Assembly: GCA_036274895.1 (NCBI GenBank)
Contig: DASUEU010000027.1
Location: 124,001 to 188,000, forward strand
Direction: 5' to 3'
Source: CALMKX01 sp036274895
Lineage (GTDB): Bacteria > Acidobacteriota > Thermoanaerobaculia > Multivoradales > SZUA-115
Length of the DNA: 64,000 bases
Both the position numbers and the translations under genes were made by a program. Below, in pieces: positions 6,413 through 15,609 of this stretch. Within the stretch, counting starts at the first letter, position 1. The number at the start of each line of letters is the position of its first letter. The notes beneath the pieces are model-generated. The model saw only the letters and a program-made list of their open reading frames with translations. It ran no database searches and was not told the DNA's origin.

Positions 6413-7779
6413 GCACCCTGGTTCTCGAGAGCCCTCGACTCTTCGACGGCCAGTCCCTCCACCGCGACATGCGCGTGGTGGTCGAGGACGGCCGCATCGC
6501 CCGAGTCGAGCCCATCGCGGGCACCACGCCGCCGGGCGGCGAGGTCGAGACCCTGCGCGGCGCCTTCCTGATGCCCGGCCTGATCGACTGCCACCTGCAC
6601 ATCGCCGGCTATGTCGAAGGCTCACCGGCCGGGGTGCCCTTCAAGCCGGTCAAGGATTTTCTGCGCCTGCTGATCTTGAACGGCATCACCACCGCCCGGG
6701 ACACCGGCAACTCGATCGAGACCATCCAGTACGTGCGGGAGTGGGGCGAGCGCTACGCCGGGCCGCGGGTCTTCGCCTCGGGCCCCCTGCTGGACGTGCC
6801 GCCCCTGGTGTGGCCCTTCTCGCGCATCGTCCGCGAGCCGGCCGTGGCCCGCCGGCAGGTCGAGCTGCTGCATCTCGAGGGGATGGACTTCATCAAGTCC
6901 TACCGCAACGTCGGCCCCGAGGTGCTCGCGGCGATCGTCGAGACGGCTCGCGGCTTCGGCATGGACGTGGCCGCGGACGTTCACGGGGTGAGCGCCCTCG
7001 AGGCCTGCCGCCTCGGCGTGCGCAGCCTCGAGCACGCCTTCAACCTCTTCGACCAGCGGGCCCTGGGCCTGCCCGACGACGAGGCATTCCGCGGCGCCCA
7101 AGGCCGGGCACGGGTGTGGCACCACTTCGACCCCGCCTCCCGCGAGGCCGAGGAGATGATCGCCGCCCTACTCGAGCACGGCACCTACGTCTGCCCGACC
7201 CTGCTGGTCTCGCACCGCTGGTGCGACCTCGAGGCCATGGTCCACGAGCCCTACCTCGACTACATGGTGGCGGTGATGCCCTACCACCAGTACTTCAAGC
7301 GCATGCAGGGGGCTTTCGGCATGGCGATCGGGCGGCGGATCATGAAGGACTATCTGCCGGTGCCCAAGCCGAGCCGCGTGGAGAAGGCCGAGATCGACGA
7401 CGGCCTGGCCAAGGTGCGCGCCTTTGTGGGTCTGCTCCATCGCCGGGGCGTGCCGGTGGTGGCCGGCACGGACTCGCCCAACCCCTCGATCGTCCCCGGC
7501 TTCAGCCTGCACCAGGAGATGGCTTTGATGGTCGAGGCCGGCCTCTCGCCTCTCGACGTGCTGGTGGCTGCCACCTCCCGAGCCGCCTCCCTGCTGCGCC
7601 AGGACGACCTCGGCGCCGTGCGGCCGGGCTGCCACGCCGACCTGCTGCTGCTCGATGCCGACCCCACCGAGGACATCCAAAGCTCGCGGAAGATCCGCGC
7701 CGTGGTCAAGGCCGGCCGGCCCGTCGATCTCGATCACGTCCACGCCAAGTTCCAGGAAAGTCTGACGCAGAGGAGGTGA
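6409..7779 (+). CDS. Metal-dependent amidohydrolase (imidazolonepropionase/prolidase-like)
   Basis: A 456-residue amidohydrolase-superfamily enzyme. Metal ligands are visible in order: HLH (62-64) after the PGLID strand, a central Lys/His region (FIKSY, then AADVHG), SLEHAF, and the C-terminal Asp in GTDSPNP. The closing segment, DLGAVRPGCHADLLLLDADP, is typical of the family. Relatives include imidazolonepropionase and Xaa-Pro dipeptidases, so it may trim the peptide leader or tail, but it could equally be an unrelated hydrolase. Translational coupling on both sides (ATGA with the CAAX gene, 4-nt gap to the ABC ATPase) argues that it belongs to the peptide pathway. A start at 6316 is less likely because it would overlap the CAAX gene by almost 100 nt. 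Confidence 0.8.
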   Translation: MSTLVLESPRLFDGQSLHRDMRVVVEDGRIARVEPIAGTTPPGGEVETLRGAFLMPGLIDCHLHIAGYVEGSPAGVPFKPVKDFLRLLILNGITTARDTGNSIETIQYVREWGERYAGPRVFASGPLLDVPPLVWPFSRIVREPAVARRQVELLHLEGMDFIKSYRNVGPEVLAAIVETARGFGMDVAADVHGVSALEACRLGVRSLEHAFNLFDQRALGLPDDEAFRGAQGRARVWHHFDPASREAEEMIAALLEHGTYVCPTLLVSHRWCDLEAMVHEPYLDYMVAVMPYHQYFKRMQGAFGMAIGRRIMKDYLPVPKPSRVEKAEIDDGLAKVRAFVGLLHRRGVPVVAGTDSPNPSIVPGFSLHQEMALMVEAGLSPLDVLVAATSRAASLLRQDDLGAVRPGCHADLLLLDADPTEDIQSSRKIRAVVKAGRPVDLDHVHAKFQESLTQRR

Positions 7780-7783
7780 GGGG

Positions 7784-8703
<920 letters not shown>

Positions 8704-8707
<4 letters not shown>

Positions 8708-9456
8708 AGGCCTCCATGAACGCCCTCGGCCAGCTGATCAAGACCGAGCTGCGCATGTTCTTGCGCGAGCCGGTGGCAGTGTTCTTCACCCTGGTCTTCC
8801 CGTTTATCCCCCTGCTGCTCTTCGGCACCCTCTTCGGCGCCACCGAAGCGGATCCGGGCTTCCGGGTGATCGACGTCTACGTGCCGGCGCTGATCGCCAT
8901 GGTGATTGCTTTTCTCGGCCTGATGGGCATGCCCATCGCCCTCTCGCAGCACCGCGAGCAGGGAGTGCTCAAGCGCTTCCGGGTCAGCCCGGTGCGGCTG
9001 TGGATGGTGCTGGGGGCGCACTGCGCGGTTCAGCTCTGCCTCCTGGTGGTGGTCTCCGTGTTGATCGTGGTCTTCGCCGACCTGATCTTCGGCATCAAGT
9101 TCATGCTCCACTTCCCGGCCTTCGTCAGCGTCGCCTTGCTCGGCTGCCTCGCCCTCTTCACCCTCGGCTTCGCCCTGGTCGGACTGTGCTCGAGCCCCCG
9201 GACGACCCAGGCGGTGGGCAGCGCCCTGTTCTTCCTGATGCTGTTCAGCTCCGGCGCGGCGATCCCCCGTCGGCAGTTCCCGCCCTGGCTGCGGGAAGCC
9301 ACCGACTACGTGCCCCTCTCCCACCTGGTGGACAGCCTCACCACCGCCTGGCTGGGGCAGGACATGAGTGAGCGTACCGGCTCGCTGTTGGTGCTGGCAG
9401 CGCTCGCCGTCGCTTCCTTCGTGGTGGCGCGGATGAGCTTCCGCTGGGAGCCGTGA
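8704..9456 (+). CDS. ABC-2 type permease (SagH/I-like)
   Basis: A 250-residue integral membrane protein with about six hydrophobic segments: after the amphipathic TELRMFLREP start, at roughly 25-45, 60-80, 100-125, 135-160, 170-190 and 225-245. It also has the ABC-2 feature of a conserved GAAIPRRQFPPWL loop before the last helices. It pairs with the upstream ATPase. Its last codons overlap the lipoprotein gene as GTGA, tying the next gene to the same transcript. Confidence 0.87.
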
Positions 9457-11240
9457 GAGCTGGCGTCGCGGGCCGCGGGCAGGCGTGGTGCCGGGACGCC
9501 TGCCTGCTCCTTCTCGCAAGTCTCGCGGCCGGCTGTGGTCCGAGCGCGGACCGCGAGCACCTCGAGAGCCTGGCCCGCCGGGCGCCCCTGTTCGTCGACG
9601 TGGCCCCCGAGGTGGGTCTCGACTTCGTCCACTTCAACGGCATGAGCGGTGAGCTCTACTACGCGGAGATCATGGGTGCCGGCGCCGCTCTCTTCGACTA
9701 CGACGGCGACGGCGACCTCGACGCCTTCCTGGTGCAGGGCGAAATGCTGGACACCGAGCAGCCGCCGGCCGCAGCCTCCTTCCCGCCCCGGGGCTCGATG
9801 CTGCCCCTGGGCAGCCGCCTCTATCGCAACGAACTGGTGCCCGGCGGGCGGCTGCGTTTCACCGACGTGACGGCGGCGAGCGGCCTGGCCACGGATCTCT
9901 ACGGCATGGGAGTGGCGGTGGGGGACGTGGACGCCAACGGCCATCTCGACCTCTTCGTGACCGGACTCGGCAGCTGTGAGCTGTGGCTCGCCCGGGGCGA
10001 CGGCACCTTCAGGAACGCCACCGGCGAGGCCGGCCTGGCCGACCCCCGCTGGGGGGCCTCCGCGAGCTTCCTCGACTTCGACCTCGACGGCCGGCTCGAC
10101 CTCTACGTCACCGGCTACCTGGACTTCGCCGTCGAGCGCCATCATCTCTGCAAGTCGATGACGGGAGAGCCGGACTACTGCCCGCCCTGGGAGTACCCAC
10201 CCCAGCACGACCGCCTGCTGCGCAACCGGGGGGACGGCCGCTTCGAGGACGTTTCGGCAGCGATGGGGATCACCCGCGAGGCCCGGCGCGGCATGGGCGT
10301 GGTCGCCGGGGACTGGAACGGCGACGGCTGGCCGGACCTCTACGTCTCGAACGACGGTGACCCGAACTCCCTTTGGCTCAACCGCGAGGGCCAACGCTTC
10401 GAGGACGTTGGGGACAGCGCCGGCGCCGCCGTGGCCGAGACGGGCAGCCCCAAGGCGGGCATGGGGCTGGCCGTGGGCGATCCCGACGGCGACGGTGACG
10501 AAGACTTGCTGGTCACCAACCTGGCCCTGCAATCGGCCACCCTCTTCCGGCTGGACGGCTCCGGCCCGGTGTTCACGGACGCCACCAAGGCCAGCGGGCT
10601 CGAGGACATCACCTGGGCCGGCACCGGCTTCGGCACGGCCTTCCTCGACGCCGACAACGACGGCTGGCTCGACCTCCTGGTGGTCAATGGCGGCATCGAG
10701 AAGATTCCCAGCCTCGCCGCGATCAACGACCCCTTCCCGCTACGCATGCCCAAGCGCTTCGCCATCAACGTCGGCGGCGGGCGCTTCCGCGATGCCTCGC
10801 CGCTCGCCGGGCCCGCGATCACCACGGCCGAGGTGAGCCGGGGCGTCGCCCTGGGCGACCTCGACAACGACGGCGACACGGACGTGCTGGTCACCAACAA
10901 CGCCGGCCCGGCCCGGCTGCTCGAGAACCGCGCCGGCCAGGACTCCCACTGGCTGGGCCTGCGGCTGGTGGGTCGCGGCGGCGGCGATGCCGTGGGCGCC
11001 CGGGTCGAGGTCCGGCGCGAAGGAGGGCCGCCCCTCGTCCGGCGCAGCCGCACGGACGGCAGCTACCTGACCTCGAGCGACCCGCGGGTGCTGTTCGGGC
11101 TGGGGGCATCGACGGCGGCGGTGACGGTGGTGGTGGAGTGGCCGGGTGGGGGGAGGGAGTCCTTCGCGCCGCCACTCGATCGCTACACGACACTGGTCGA
11201 AGGCACTGGGCTGGCCGAGGCCCACGGAGGACCGCCCTGA
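9453..11240 (+). CDS. FG-GAP/VCBS and ASPIC/UnbV (CRTAC1-like) lipoprotein
   Basis: The GTG start overlaps the permease stop. The N-terminus has a lipoprotein signal with lipobox LAAGC (Cys at about residue 28). The body carries repeated calcium-binding FG-GAP units such as FDYDGDGDLDAF, DVDANGHLDL, DWNGDGWPDLY and DPDGDGDEDLL, which fold as an integrin-like beta-propeller. The C-terminal 80 residues (VEVRREGGPPL..., then VVEWPGGGRESF) form the ASPIC/UnbV domain. Such proteins are abundant in Acidobacteriota and usually have no assigned function. Its strict coupling to the peptide exporter suggests a surface role in binding, storing or delivering the product, or immunity. Confidence 0.85.
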   Translation: MRAGVAGRGQAWCRDACLLLLASLAAGCGPSADREHLESLARRAPLFVDVAPEVGLDFVHFNGMSGELYYAEIMGAGAALFDYDGDGDLDAFLVQGEMLDTEQPPAAASFPPRGSMLPLGSRLYRNELVPGGRLRFTDVTAASGLATDLYGMGVAVGDVDANGHLDLFVTGLGSCELWLARGDGTFRNATGEAGLADPRWGASASFLDFDLDGRLDLYVTGYLDFAVERHHLCKSMTGEPDYCPPWEYPPQHDRLLRNRGDGRFEDVSAAMGITREARRGMGVVAGDWNGDGWPDLYVSNDGDPNSLWLNREGQRFEDVGDSAGAAVAETGSPKAGMGLAVGDPDGDGDEDLLVTNLALQSATLFRLDGSGPVFTDATKASGLEDITWAGTGFGTAFLDADNDGWLDLLVVNGGIEKIPSLAAINDPFPLRMPKRFAINVGGGRFRDASPLAGPAITTAEVSRGVALGDLDNDGDTDVLVTNNAGPARLLENRAGQDSHWLGLRLVGRGGGDAVGARVEVRREGGPPLVRRSRTDGSYLTSSDPRVLFGLGASTAAVTVVVEWPGGGRESFAPPLDRYTTLVEGTGLAEAHGGPP

Positions 11241-12412
11241 TGGCCGTGCGCCGCTTACGGGTGGCGATCGTGGGCGGCGGGCTGGGCGGCCTCGCTTGCG
11301 GCATCGGGTTGCGGCAGGCCGGGCACGAGGTGCGGGTGTTCGAGCGCGACGCCGATGCCGGGGCGAGGGCCCAGGGCGTGGTGCTCAACCTCGAAGGCGG
11401 GCTCTCCGCCCTGGACCGGCTCGGCCTCGGCGAGGCGGTGCGGGCCGTGGGCTTCCCGACCCCCGGGCTCGCCGTCCTCGACGCCCGGATGCGCCCCCTG
11501 ATCCGCTTCCCGGCCAAGGACTCCTTCTCCGTGGCTCGCCCCGCCCTGCGCGGCCTGCTGCTCGAGGCGTTGGGGCCGGACGCCATCTCCTGGGGCCGGC
11601 GCTCGACCGGCTTCGAGGAGGGAGACGAGGGGGTGACGGTGTCCTTCGAGGATGGCGAGCGCTGGGGGGCCGACGTACTGGTGGGCGCGGACGGGGTGCG
11701 CTCGGTCGTCCGTGAGCAGCGTCACGGCGACCCCCTCGAGTTCCGCCGGCTGATGATCCTCGGCAACGAGCTGACGGGCGAGGCGGTCGAGCCCTGGGCC
11801 GCCTCTCCCTGGCTGGCCGAGGGCAAGAGCATCCTGCTGTCGAAGCACGGCTCCTTCTACGTCACCCTCTACTCGCAGGAGCGCCGGCTGCACTGGAGCT
11901 TCGGCCTGCCGGCCACCGAAGAGGAGATCGAGGCCCTCGCCGCCGACCCGGCCGGCCTCGCCGGAGAGGCCGCCCGGCGCGCCGCGCAGTGGCCCGAGCC
12001 GGTGCCCAGCCTGGTGGCGGCCAGCGCCGGCCACCCCTTCCGACTGCGCGGGGTCTACGACCGCGAGCCCCTGCCGGCCGCCCCACCCGGGCGGGTCACG
12101 CTCCTGGGTGACGCCGCCCACCCGATGACCCCCTACCGGGGCCTGGGCGCCAACCTCGCCTTCGAGGACGCCGCCGACCTGGCCGAGATGCTGAGCTCCC
12201 CGGAGGGCGCCGCCGACCCCGTAAGCGCCCTCGCCGCCTACGAGCGCACCATGGCCCCCCGCGGCACCTCCGCCCAGCAAGCCTCTCGGTGGACCGCCTG
12301 GCTCCTCCACTTCCAAAACCCCGCCGCCTGCGCCGCCCGCAACTCTTGGCTCCGCCTGGCCCAGCGGGTGGCTCGGGTGGTGGGGAAGAAGCGTGGAAGG
12401 TCCGGCACCTGA
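11240..12412 (+). CDS. FAD-dependent monooxygenase (group A, UbiH/PHBH-like)
   Basis: The ATG at 11240 shares a base with the upstream TGA. The 390-residue protein has the dinucleotide motif VGGGLGG (11-17), the DG motif VLVGADGVRSVV and the second FAD motif LLGDAAHPMTPYRGLGAN, which define NAD(P)H-dependent flavin hydroxylases. As the last gene of the TOMM unit it is a candidate tailoring oxygenase, perhaps on Trp or another core residue. Small-molecule hydroxylation unrelated to the peptide cannot be excluded. A perfect hairpin follows its stop by 3 nt. Confidence 0.85.
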   Translation: MAVRRLRVAIVGGGLGGLACGIGLRQAGHEVRVFERDADAGARAQGVVLNLEGGLSALDRLGLGEAVRAVGFPTPGLAVLDARMRPLIRFPAKDSFSVARPALRGLLLEALGPDAISWGRRSTGFEEGDEGVTVSFEDGERWGADVLVGADGVRSVVREQRHGDPLEFRRLMILGNELTGEAVEPWAASPWLAEGKSILLSKHGSFYVTLYSQERRLHWSFGLPATEEEIEALAADPAGLAGEAARRAAQWPEPVPSLVAASAGHPFRLRGVYDREPLPAAPPGRVTLLGDAAHPMTPYRGLGANLAFEDAADLAEMLSSPEGAADPVSALAAYERTMAPRGTSAQQASRWTAWLLHFQNPAACAARNSWLRLAQRVARVVGKKRGRSGT

Positions 12413-12415
12413 TGT

Positions 12416-12443
12416 GGAGTGCGGCGACCCGTCGCCGCACTCC
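12416..12443 (+). terminator. Perfect 12-bp hairpin ending the TOMM operon
   Basis: GGAGTGCGGCGA (12416-12427), loop CCCG, and TCGCCGCACTCC (12432-12443) form an uninterrupted stem 3 nt after the monooxygenase stop. No T-run follows, so it may stabilise the transcript end or act with Rho instead of being a classical intrinsic terminator. Confidence 0.6.
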
Positions 12444-12464
12444 AAGGGTCGCCGCGCGGAAGCG

Positions 12465-12470
12465 TAGACT
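12465..12470 (+). promoter_or_regulatory. -10 box of the UBP zinc-finger gene (leaderless)
   Basis: TAGACT ends 7 nt before the ATG at 12478, which places the expected transcription start at or next to the A of the start codon. No Shine-Dalgarno is present and no clear -35 was found. Confidence 0.4.
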
Positions 12471-12477
12471 CCTCCCC

Positions 12478-12750
12478 ATGGCCCAGACCTGCACTCACCT
12501 CGACCAGATCCAGATCACCCACACGGACCAGCATGGCTGCGAGGAGTGCCTCAAGACCGGCGGGCGCTGGGTCCACCTGCGGATGTGCCTGACCTGCGGC
12601 CACGTCGGCTGCTGCGACTCCTCCCCCGGCAAGCACGCCACCGGCCACTTCCACGCCACGAGCCACCCCCTCATGCGCTCCATCGAGCCGGGGGAGAAGT
12701 GGATCTGGTGCTACGTGGACGAGGTTGTGCCGGGAGAGGTCACGGGCTGA
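12478..12750 (+). CDS. UBP-type zinc finger protein
   Basis: A 90-residue stand-alone ZnF-UBP domain: Cys/His pairs at CTHLD, CEECLKTG, MCLTCGHVGCCD, KHATGHFHATSHPL, then the hydrophobic WIWCYVDE ending. In eukaryotes this fold binds ubiquitin C-termini. Bacterial single-domain versions are common in Acidobacteriota and Actinobacteria and have unknown partners. It lies just after the TOMM terminator with its own -10 box. Its last 11 nt overlap the convergent AI-2E transporter gene. Confidence 0.85.
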   Translation: MAQTCTHLDQIQITHTDQHGCEECLKTGGRWVHLRMCLTCGHVGCCDSSPGKHATGHFHATSHPLMRSIEPGEKWIWCYVDEVVPGEVTG

Positions 12751-13795
12751 GCGGGCGCGGCTTCGGCCCCATCAGCTTGGCGATCCAGCCGAGGTTCTCG
12801 CTGTTCTCGAGCAGGATCTTGATCATCATGGTCAGAGGCACCGCGATCAGGGTGCCGACCATGCCCCACATCCAGCCCCAGAAGACCAGCGAGATCAGCA
12901 CCACCACCGGCGCCAAGCCGAGGCGGCGGCCCATCAGGTTGGGCTCGATGATGTTGCCGATCACCACGTTGACCAGCAGGAAGCCGGCGATGGTGGCGAG
13001 CGCCCGGGCCGGGCCGAGCTGGAGGAAGGCGAGCAGGGTCGGCGGCACCGCGGCGGCGACCTGGCCGACGTTGGGGATGTAGTTCAAGAGGAAGGTGAGC
13101 AGGCCCCAGAGGATCGGCAGGTCCACGCCCACGATCCACAGCCAGATCCCCACCGCCGCCCCGGTCGCCAGGCTGATGGCGGTCTTGACCAGCAGGTACT
13201 GCTGGACGTCCCGGGTGATGCGCCCGAAGCGCTCCACCACGCCGTTGCTCTCGCCCAGGGCGTGGGCCAGCTTGTCGCGGAAGACCAGGCTCTCGACGAA
13301 GGTGAAGACCGTGATCAGCAGCACCAGCAGGAGGAACCACACCAGCGCGGTCAACCGCGACAGGGCCCCGGAAGCCAGCGAGAACAGCCGCTCGACGTCG
13401 AGGTAGCCGGCGATGTTGGTGTCCGCCGCGTCGAGGCCGAAGCGGGTGAGCCAGGGCTCGAGCTGGTGGTTCCAGGTATCGATGCGCGCCTGGTACTGGG
13501 GCGCCAGCTCCGAGACCTGGGAGACCGACACCACCACCACGAAGCCGAGCCCGAAGACCACCGCCGCGAGCAGGCCCAGGGTGAGCAGCATGGCGAGCCA
13601 GGTGGGCAGGCCTCGGCGGCGCAGCCAGGCCAAGAGAGGCAGGGCCAGGATCACCAGGAAGAGGGCGAAGGTGAGCGGCACGAACACCGGTGCCGCGGCC
13701 TTCAAGCCGGCGAGCACAATGGCGATGGACGCCGCGGCCTTCAAGCCGGCGAAGCTGTCACGGGGTGCTGCCTGGGGAGCCTCAGGGGCGGTCAC
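12740..13795 (-). CDS. AI-2E family transporter (PerM-like membrane protein)
   Basis: This 351-residue protein has paired N-terminal helices (about 15-35 and 35-55), a long amphipathic central region, and a C-terminal block with the family signature LLNYIPNVGQVAAAVPP. It also has VIGNIIEPNLMGRRLGL and a final helix containing GTLIAVP. Members act as permeases or Na+/H+ antiporters; the autoinducer-2 label is historical. It is the last gene of the LiaF/LytS/LytTR operon, overlapping the response regulator by 14 nt. The sequence SIAIVL sits between two copies of AGLKAAA near the N-terminus. Confidence 0.86.
   Translation of the reverse strand: MTAPEAPQAAPRDSFAGLKAAASIAIVLAGLKAAAPVFVPLTFALFLVILALPLLAWLRRRGLPTWLAMLLTLGLLAAVVFGLGFVVVVSVSQVSELAPQYQARIDTWNHQLEPWLTRFGLDAADTNIAGYLDVERLFSLASGALSRLTALVWFLLLVLLITVFTFVESLVFRDKLAHALGESNGVVERFGRITRDVQQYLLVKTAISLATGAAVGIWLWIVGVDLPILWGLLTFLLNYIPNVGQVAAAVPPTLLAFLQLGPARALATIAGFLLVNVVIGNIIEPNLMGRRLGLAPVVVLISLVFWGWMWGMVGTLIAVPLTMMIKILLENSENLGWIAKLMGPKPRPLSP
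13692..13752. repeat. Pair of identical 22-nt direct repeats inside the AI-2E transporter gene
   Basis: Positions 13692-13713 and 13731-13752 carry the same 22 bases, 39 nt apart and in frame. They encode AGLKAAA twice in the first transmembrane region. This looks like a small in-frame duplication. Confidence 0.75.
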
Positions 13796-14531
13796 TGGCG
13801 GGGATCATAGCCGAGGCCAGCTCCCGCAGGCGCGCGTAACCCGCCCGGGAGACCGGCAGCTTGGTGCCGTCCTTGAGCAGGGCCACCCGGCTGTCCTTGG
13901 CGTAGAGCTCGAGGCGCACCAGCCGGCCGACGTTGAGCAGGTAAGAGCGATGGATGCGCAGGAAGCGCCGTGGGTCCAGCAGCTCTTCGAGCTCGGACAG
14001 GCTCTGTTGCTTGGCGTGCGTGGCGGTGCCCACCCGGAAGGCGGCGTAGTCCCCGCGCGCCTCGACGTAGTCCACCGCCGCCGCCGGCACCACCAGGACC
14101 CGGGCGCCGTCACGGAAGAGCAGGCGCTCGAGGGGACGGCGGAGCCGGCGAGCGGCGGCGGCGAGCGGAGCGCCGGCCGGTCGCGCCCGGTCAAGCGCGC
14201 GGTCGATGGCCCGCGCCAGCCGCGCCTCGTCGAAGGGCTTGAGGAGATAGTCCACCGCACCGACCTCGAACGCCTTGAGCGCGTGCTCGTCGTAGGCCGT
14301 GGCGAAGACGATGGCCGGCTCCCGCTCGAGCATCTCCACCACCTCGAAGCCGTCGAGGCCCGGCATCTGGACGTCGAGCAGCACCAAGTCGGGGTCGAGC
14401 CGGGTGATCGCCTCGAGCGCCGCGAAGCCGTCCGCTGCCTCGCCCACCACTTCGCAGCCGGCCATGCCGGCCAGGTACTCGCGCACCAGGGCACGGGCCG
14501 GGGCCTCGTCGTCAACCAGCAGGATCCGCAT
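13782..14531 (-). CDS. LytTR-family response regulator
   Basis: Starting at the ATG at 14531 gives 249 residues beginning MRILLVDDEAPAR, with the usual acidic pair directly at the N-terminus. LVLLDVQMPG supplies the phospho-accepting Asp, ATAYDEHAL the conserved Thr, and YLLKPF the Lys. The C-terminal 100 residues are a LytTR DNA-binding domain (VDYVEARGDYAAFRV, then RFLRIHRSYLLNVGRL). It overlaps the sensor kinase gene by 20 nt and is its likely partner. An upstream in-frame ATG at 14579 would add 16 Arg/Ser-rich residues and is unlikely. Confidence 0.9.
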   Translation of the reverse strand: MRILLVDDEAPARALVREYLAGMAGCEVVGEAADGFAALEAITRLDPDLVLLDVQMPGLDGFEVVEMLEREPAIVFATAYDEHALKAFEVGAVDYLLKPFDEARLARAIDRALDRARPAGAPLAAAARRLRRPLERLLFRDGARVLVVPAAAVDYVEARGDYAAFRVGTATHAKQQSLSELEELLDPRRFLRIHRSYLLNVGRLVRLELYAKDSRVALLKDGTKLPVSRAGYARLRELASAMIPASDRP

Positions 14532-15600
14532 CGGCGCCCTCGATCGGCAGGATGATCTCGACCGCGAAGATACCGCCATCCCCCCGCTTCACGCAGCGGG
14601 CGGATCGGCCATAAGCCAGGCGCAGGCGCTCCTCGGCGCCGGCCAGGCCGAAGCCGGTGCGCTTGCCGGTGGCGGGGCGACCCGGGTCGTAGGGGTTGGT
14701 CACCGTCACCTGGAGCTGCGCGCCCTTGCGCTCGGCCTTGAGCTCAATGGTGCCCCCCTCGGTGAGGCTGGCCACGCCGTGGCGCACGGCGTTCTCCACC
14801 AGCGGCTGGAGCAGGAGGGCGGGCACGCTCACCCCCTGGGCTTCGAGGGCCATCACCACCTCGAAGCCCAGCCTCTCGCCGAAGCGGAACCGTTCCAGAG
14901 CGACGTAGGAATGAGCCAGCTCGATCTCCCGCTCGAGCGGGACTCGCTTCTCCCGGCCGATCTCGAGGCTCGCGCGCAGGAAGTCGGCGAGGGCGATCGA
15001 CATCGCCCGGGCTGCCTTGGGATCGCTGCCGCAGAGAGAGGCCAGGGAGTTCAGGGTGTTGAACAGGAAGTGGGGATTGACCTGGGCGCGCAAGGCGGCG
15101 AGCTCCGCCTCGCGCGCCGCCACTGTGAGCTTCAGCTCGCGGCGCCGGGCCAGCTCCCGCTCCTCGAGAGCGAGGAGCACGTAGTGCAGAGCCGCCGCCA
15201 ACAGGTAGAAGAGAACACCCAGGGCGAGCAACGCCGGTCGTCGTGCCGTGAAAAGTCGGGCGAGCTCGTCCGGCCCGAGAGCCGTCTGTGCCCGGACGGC
15301 GAGCTGCCCCACCAGGACCCAGAGGGAGGAGGAGAAGAGTGCCGCCAGGGCATGGGTGAGCACCAGCCGCAGGGCCCCCGCCCCCACCAATGGCGTGGCT
15401 CGGCAGGGGTAGTAGGCGGCCAGCCCGATGAAGGCGAAGAGCAGGGCGAGCAGGGCGGCGAGCCCGGCGGCCTGGAGCTGCCGCCCTTCGCCCGGTGCCA
15501 GCAAGAGGTAGACGATGCCGCCGCCCAGGACGAGCCAGGCTCCGAAGTAGCCCAGAGCCCGATCGAGACCCCGGGGGCGGCGCAGGAGACGGGGCAGCAT
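14512..15600 (-). CDS. LytS-type sensor histidine kinase
   Basis: A 362-residue membrane kinase with about four hydrophobic helices in residues 15-165, then the His_kinase motif AQVNPHFLFNTLNSL (phosphorylatable His) and an ATPase domain with QPLVENAVRHG and GFGLAGAEERL. No extracytoplasmic sensor domain of any size is visible, as in the intramembrane-sensing kinases of envelope-stress systems. Together with the upstream LiaF-like proteins it suggests sensing of membrane damage. Confidence 0.9.
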   Translation of the reverse strand: MLPRLLRRPRGLDRALGYFGAWLVLGGGIVYLLLAPGEGRQLQAAGLAALLALLFAFIGLAAYYPCRATPLVGAGALRLVLTHALAALFSSSLWVLVGQLAVRAQTALGPDELARLFTARRPALLALGVLFYLLAAALHYVLLALEERELARRRELKLTVAAREAELAALRAQVNPHFLFNTLNSLASLCGSDPKAARAMSIALADFLRASLEIGREKRVPLEREIELAHSYVALERFRFGERLGFEVVMALEAQGVSVPALLLQPLVENAVRHGVASLTEGGTIELKAERKGAQLQVTVTNPYDPGRPATGKRTGFGLAGAEERLRLAYGRSARCVKRGDGGIFAVEIILPIEGADADPAG

Positions 15601-15609
15601 GGCAGGCCG

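Noticed and set aside
4670..6625. Minus-strand open frame of about 650 codons across SagB and the CAAX protease
   Set aside because: It is antisense to two motif-rich TOMM genes. The translation is an Arg/Gly/His-rich shadow.
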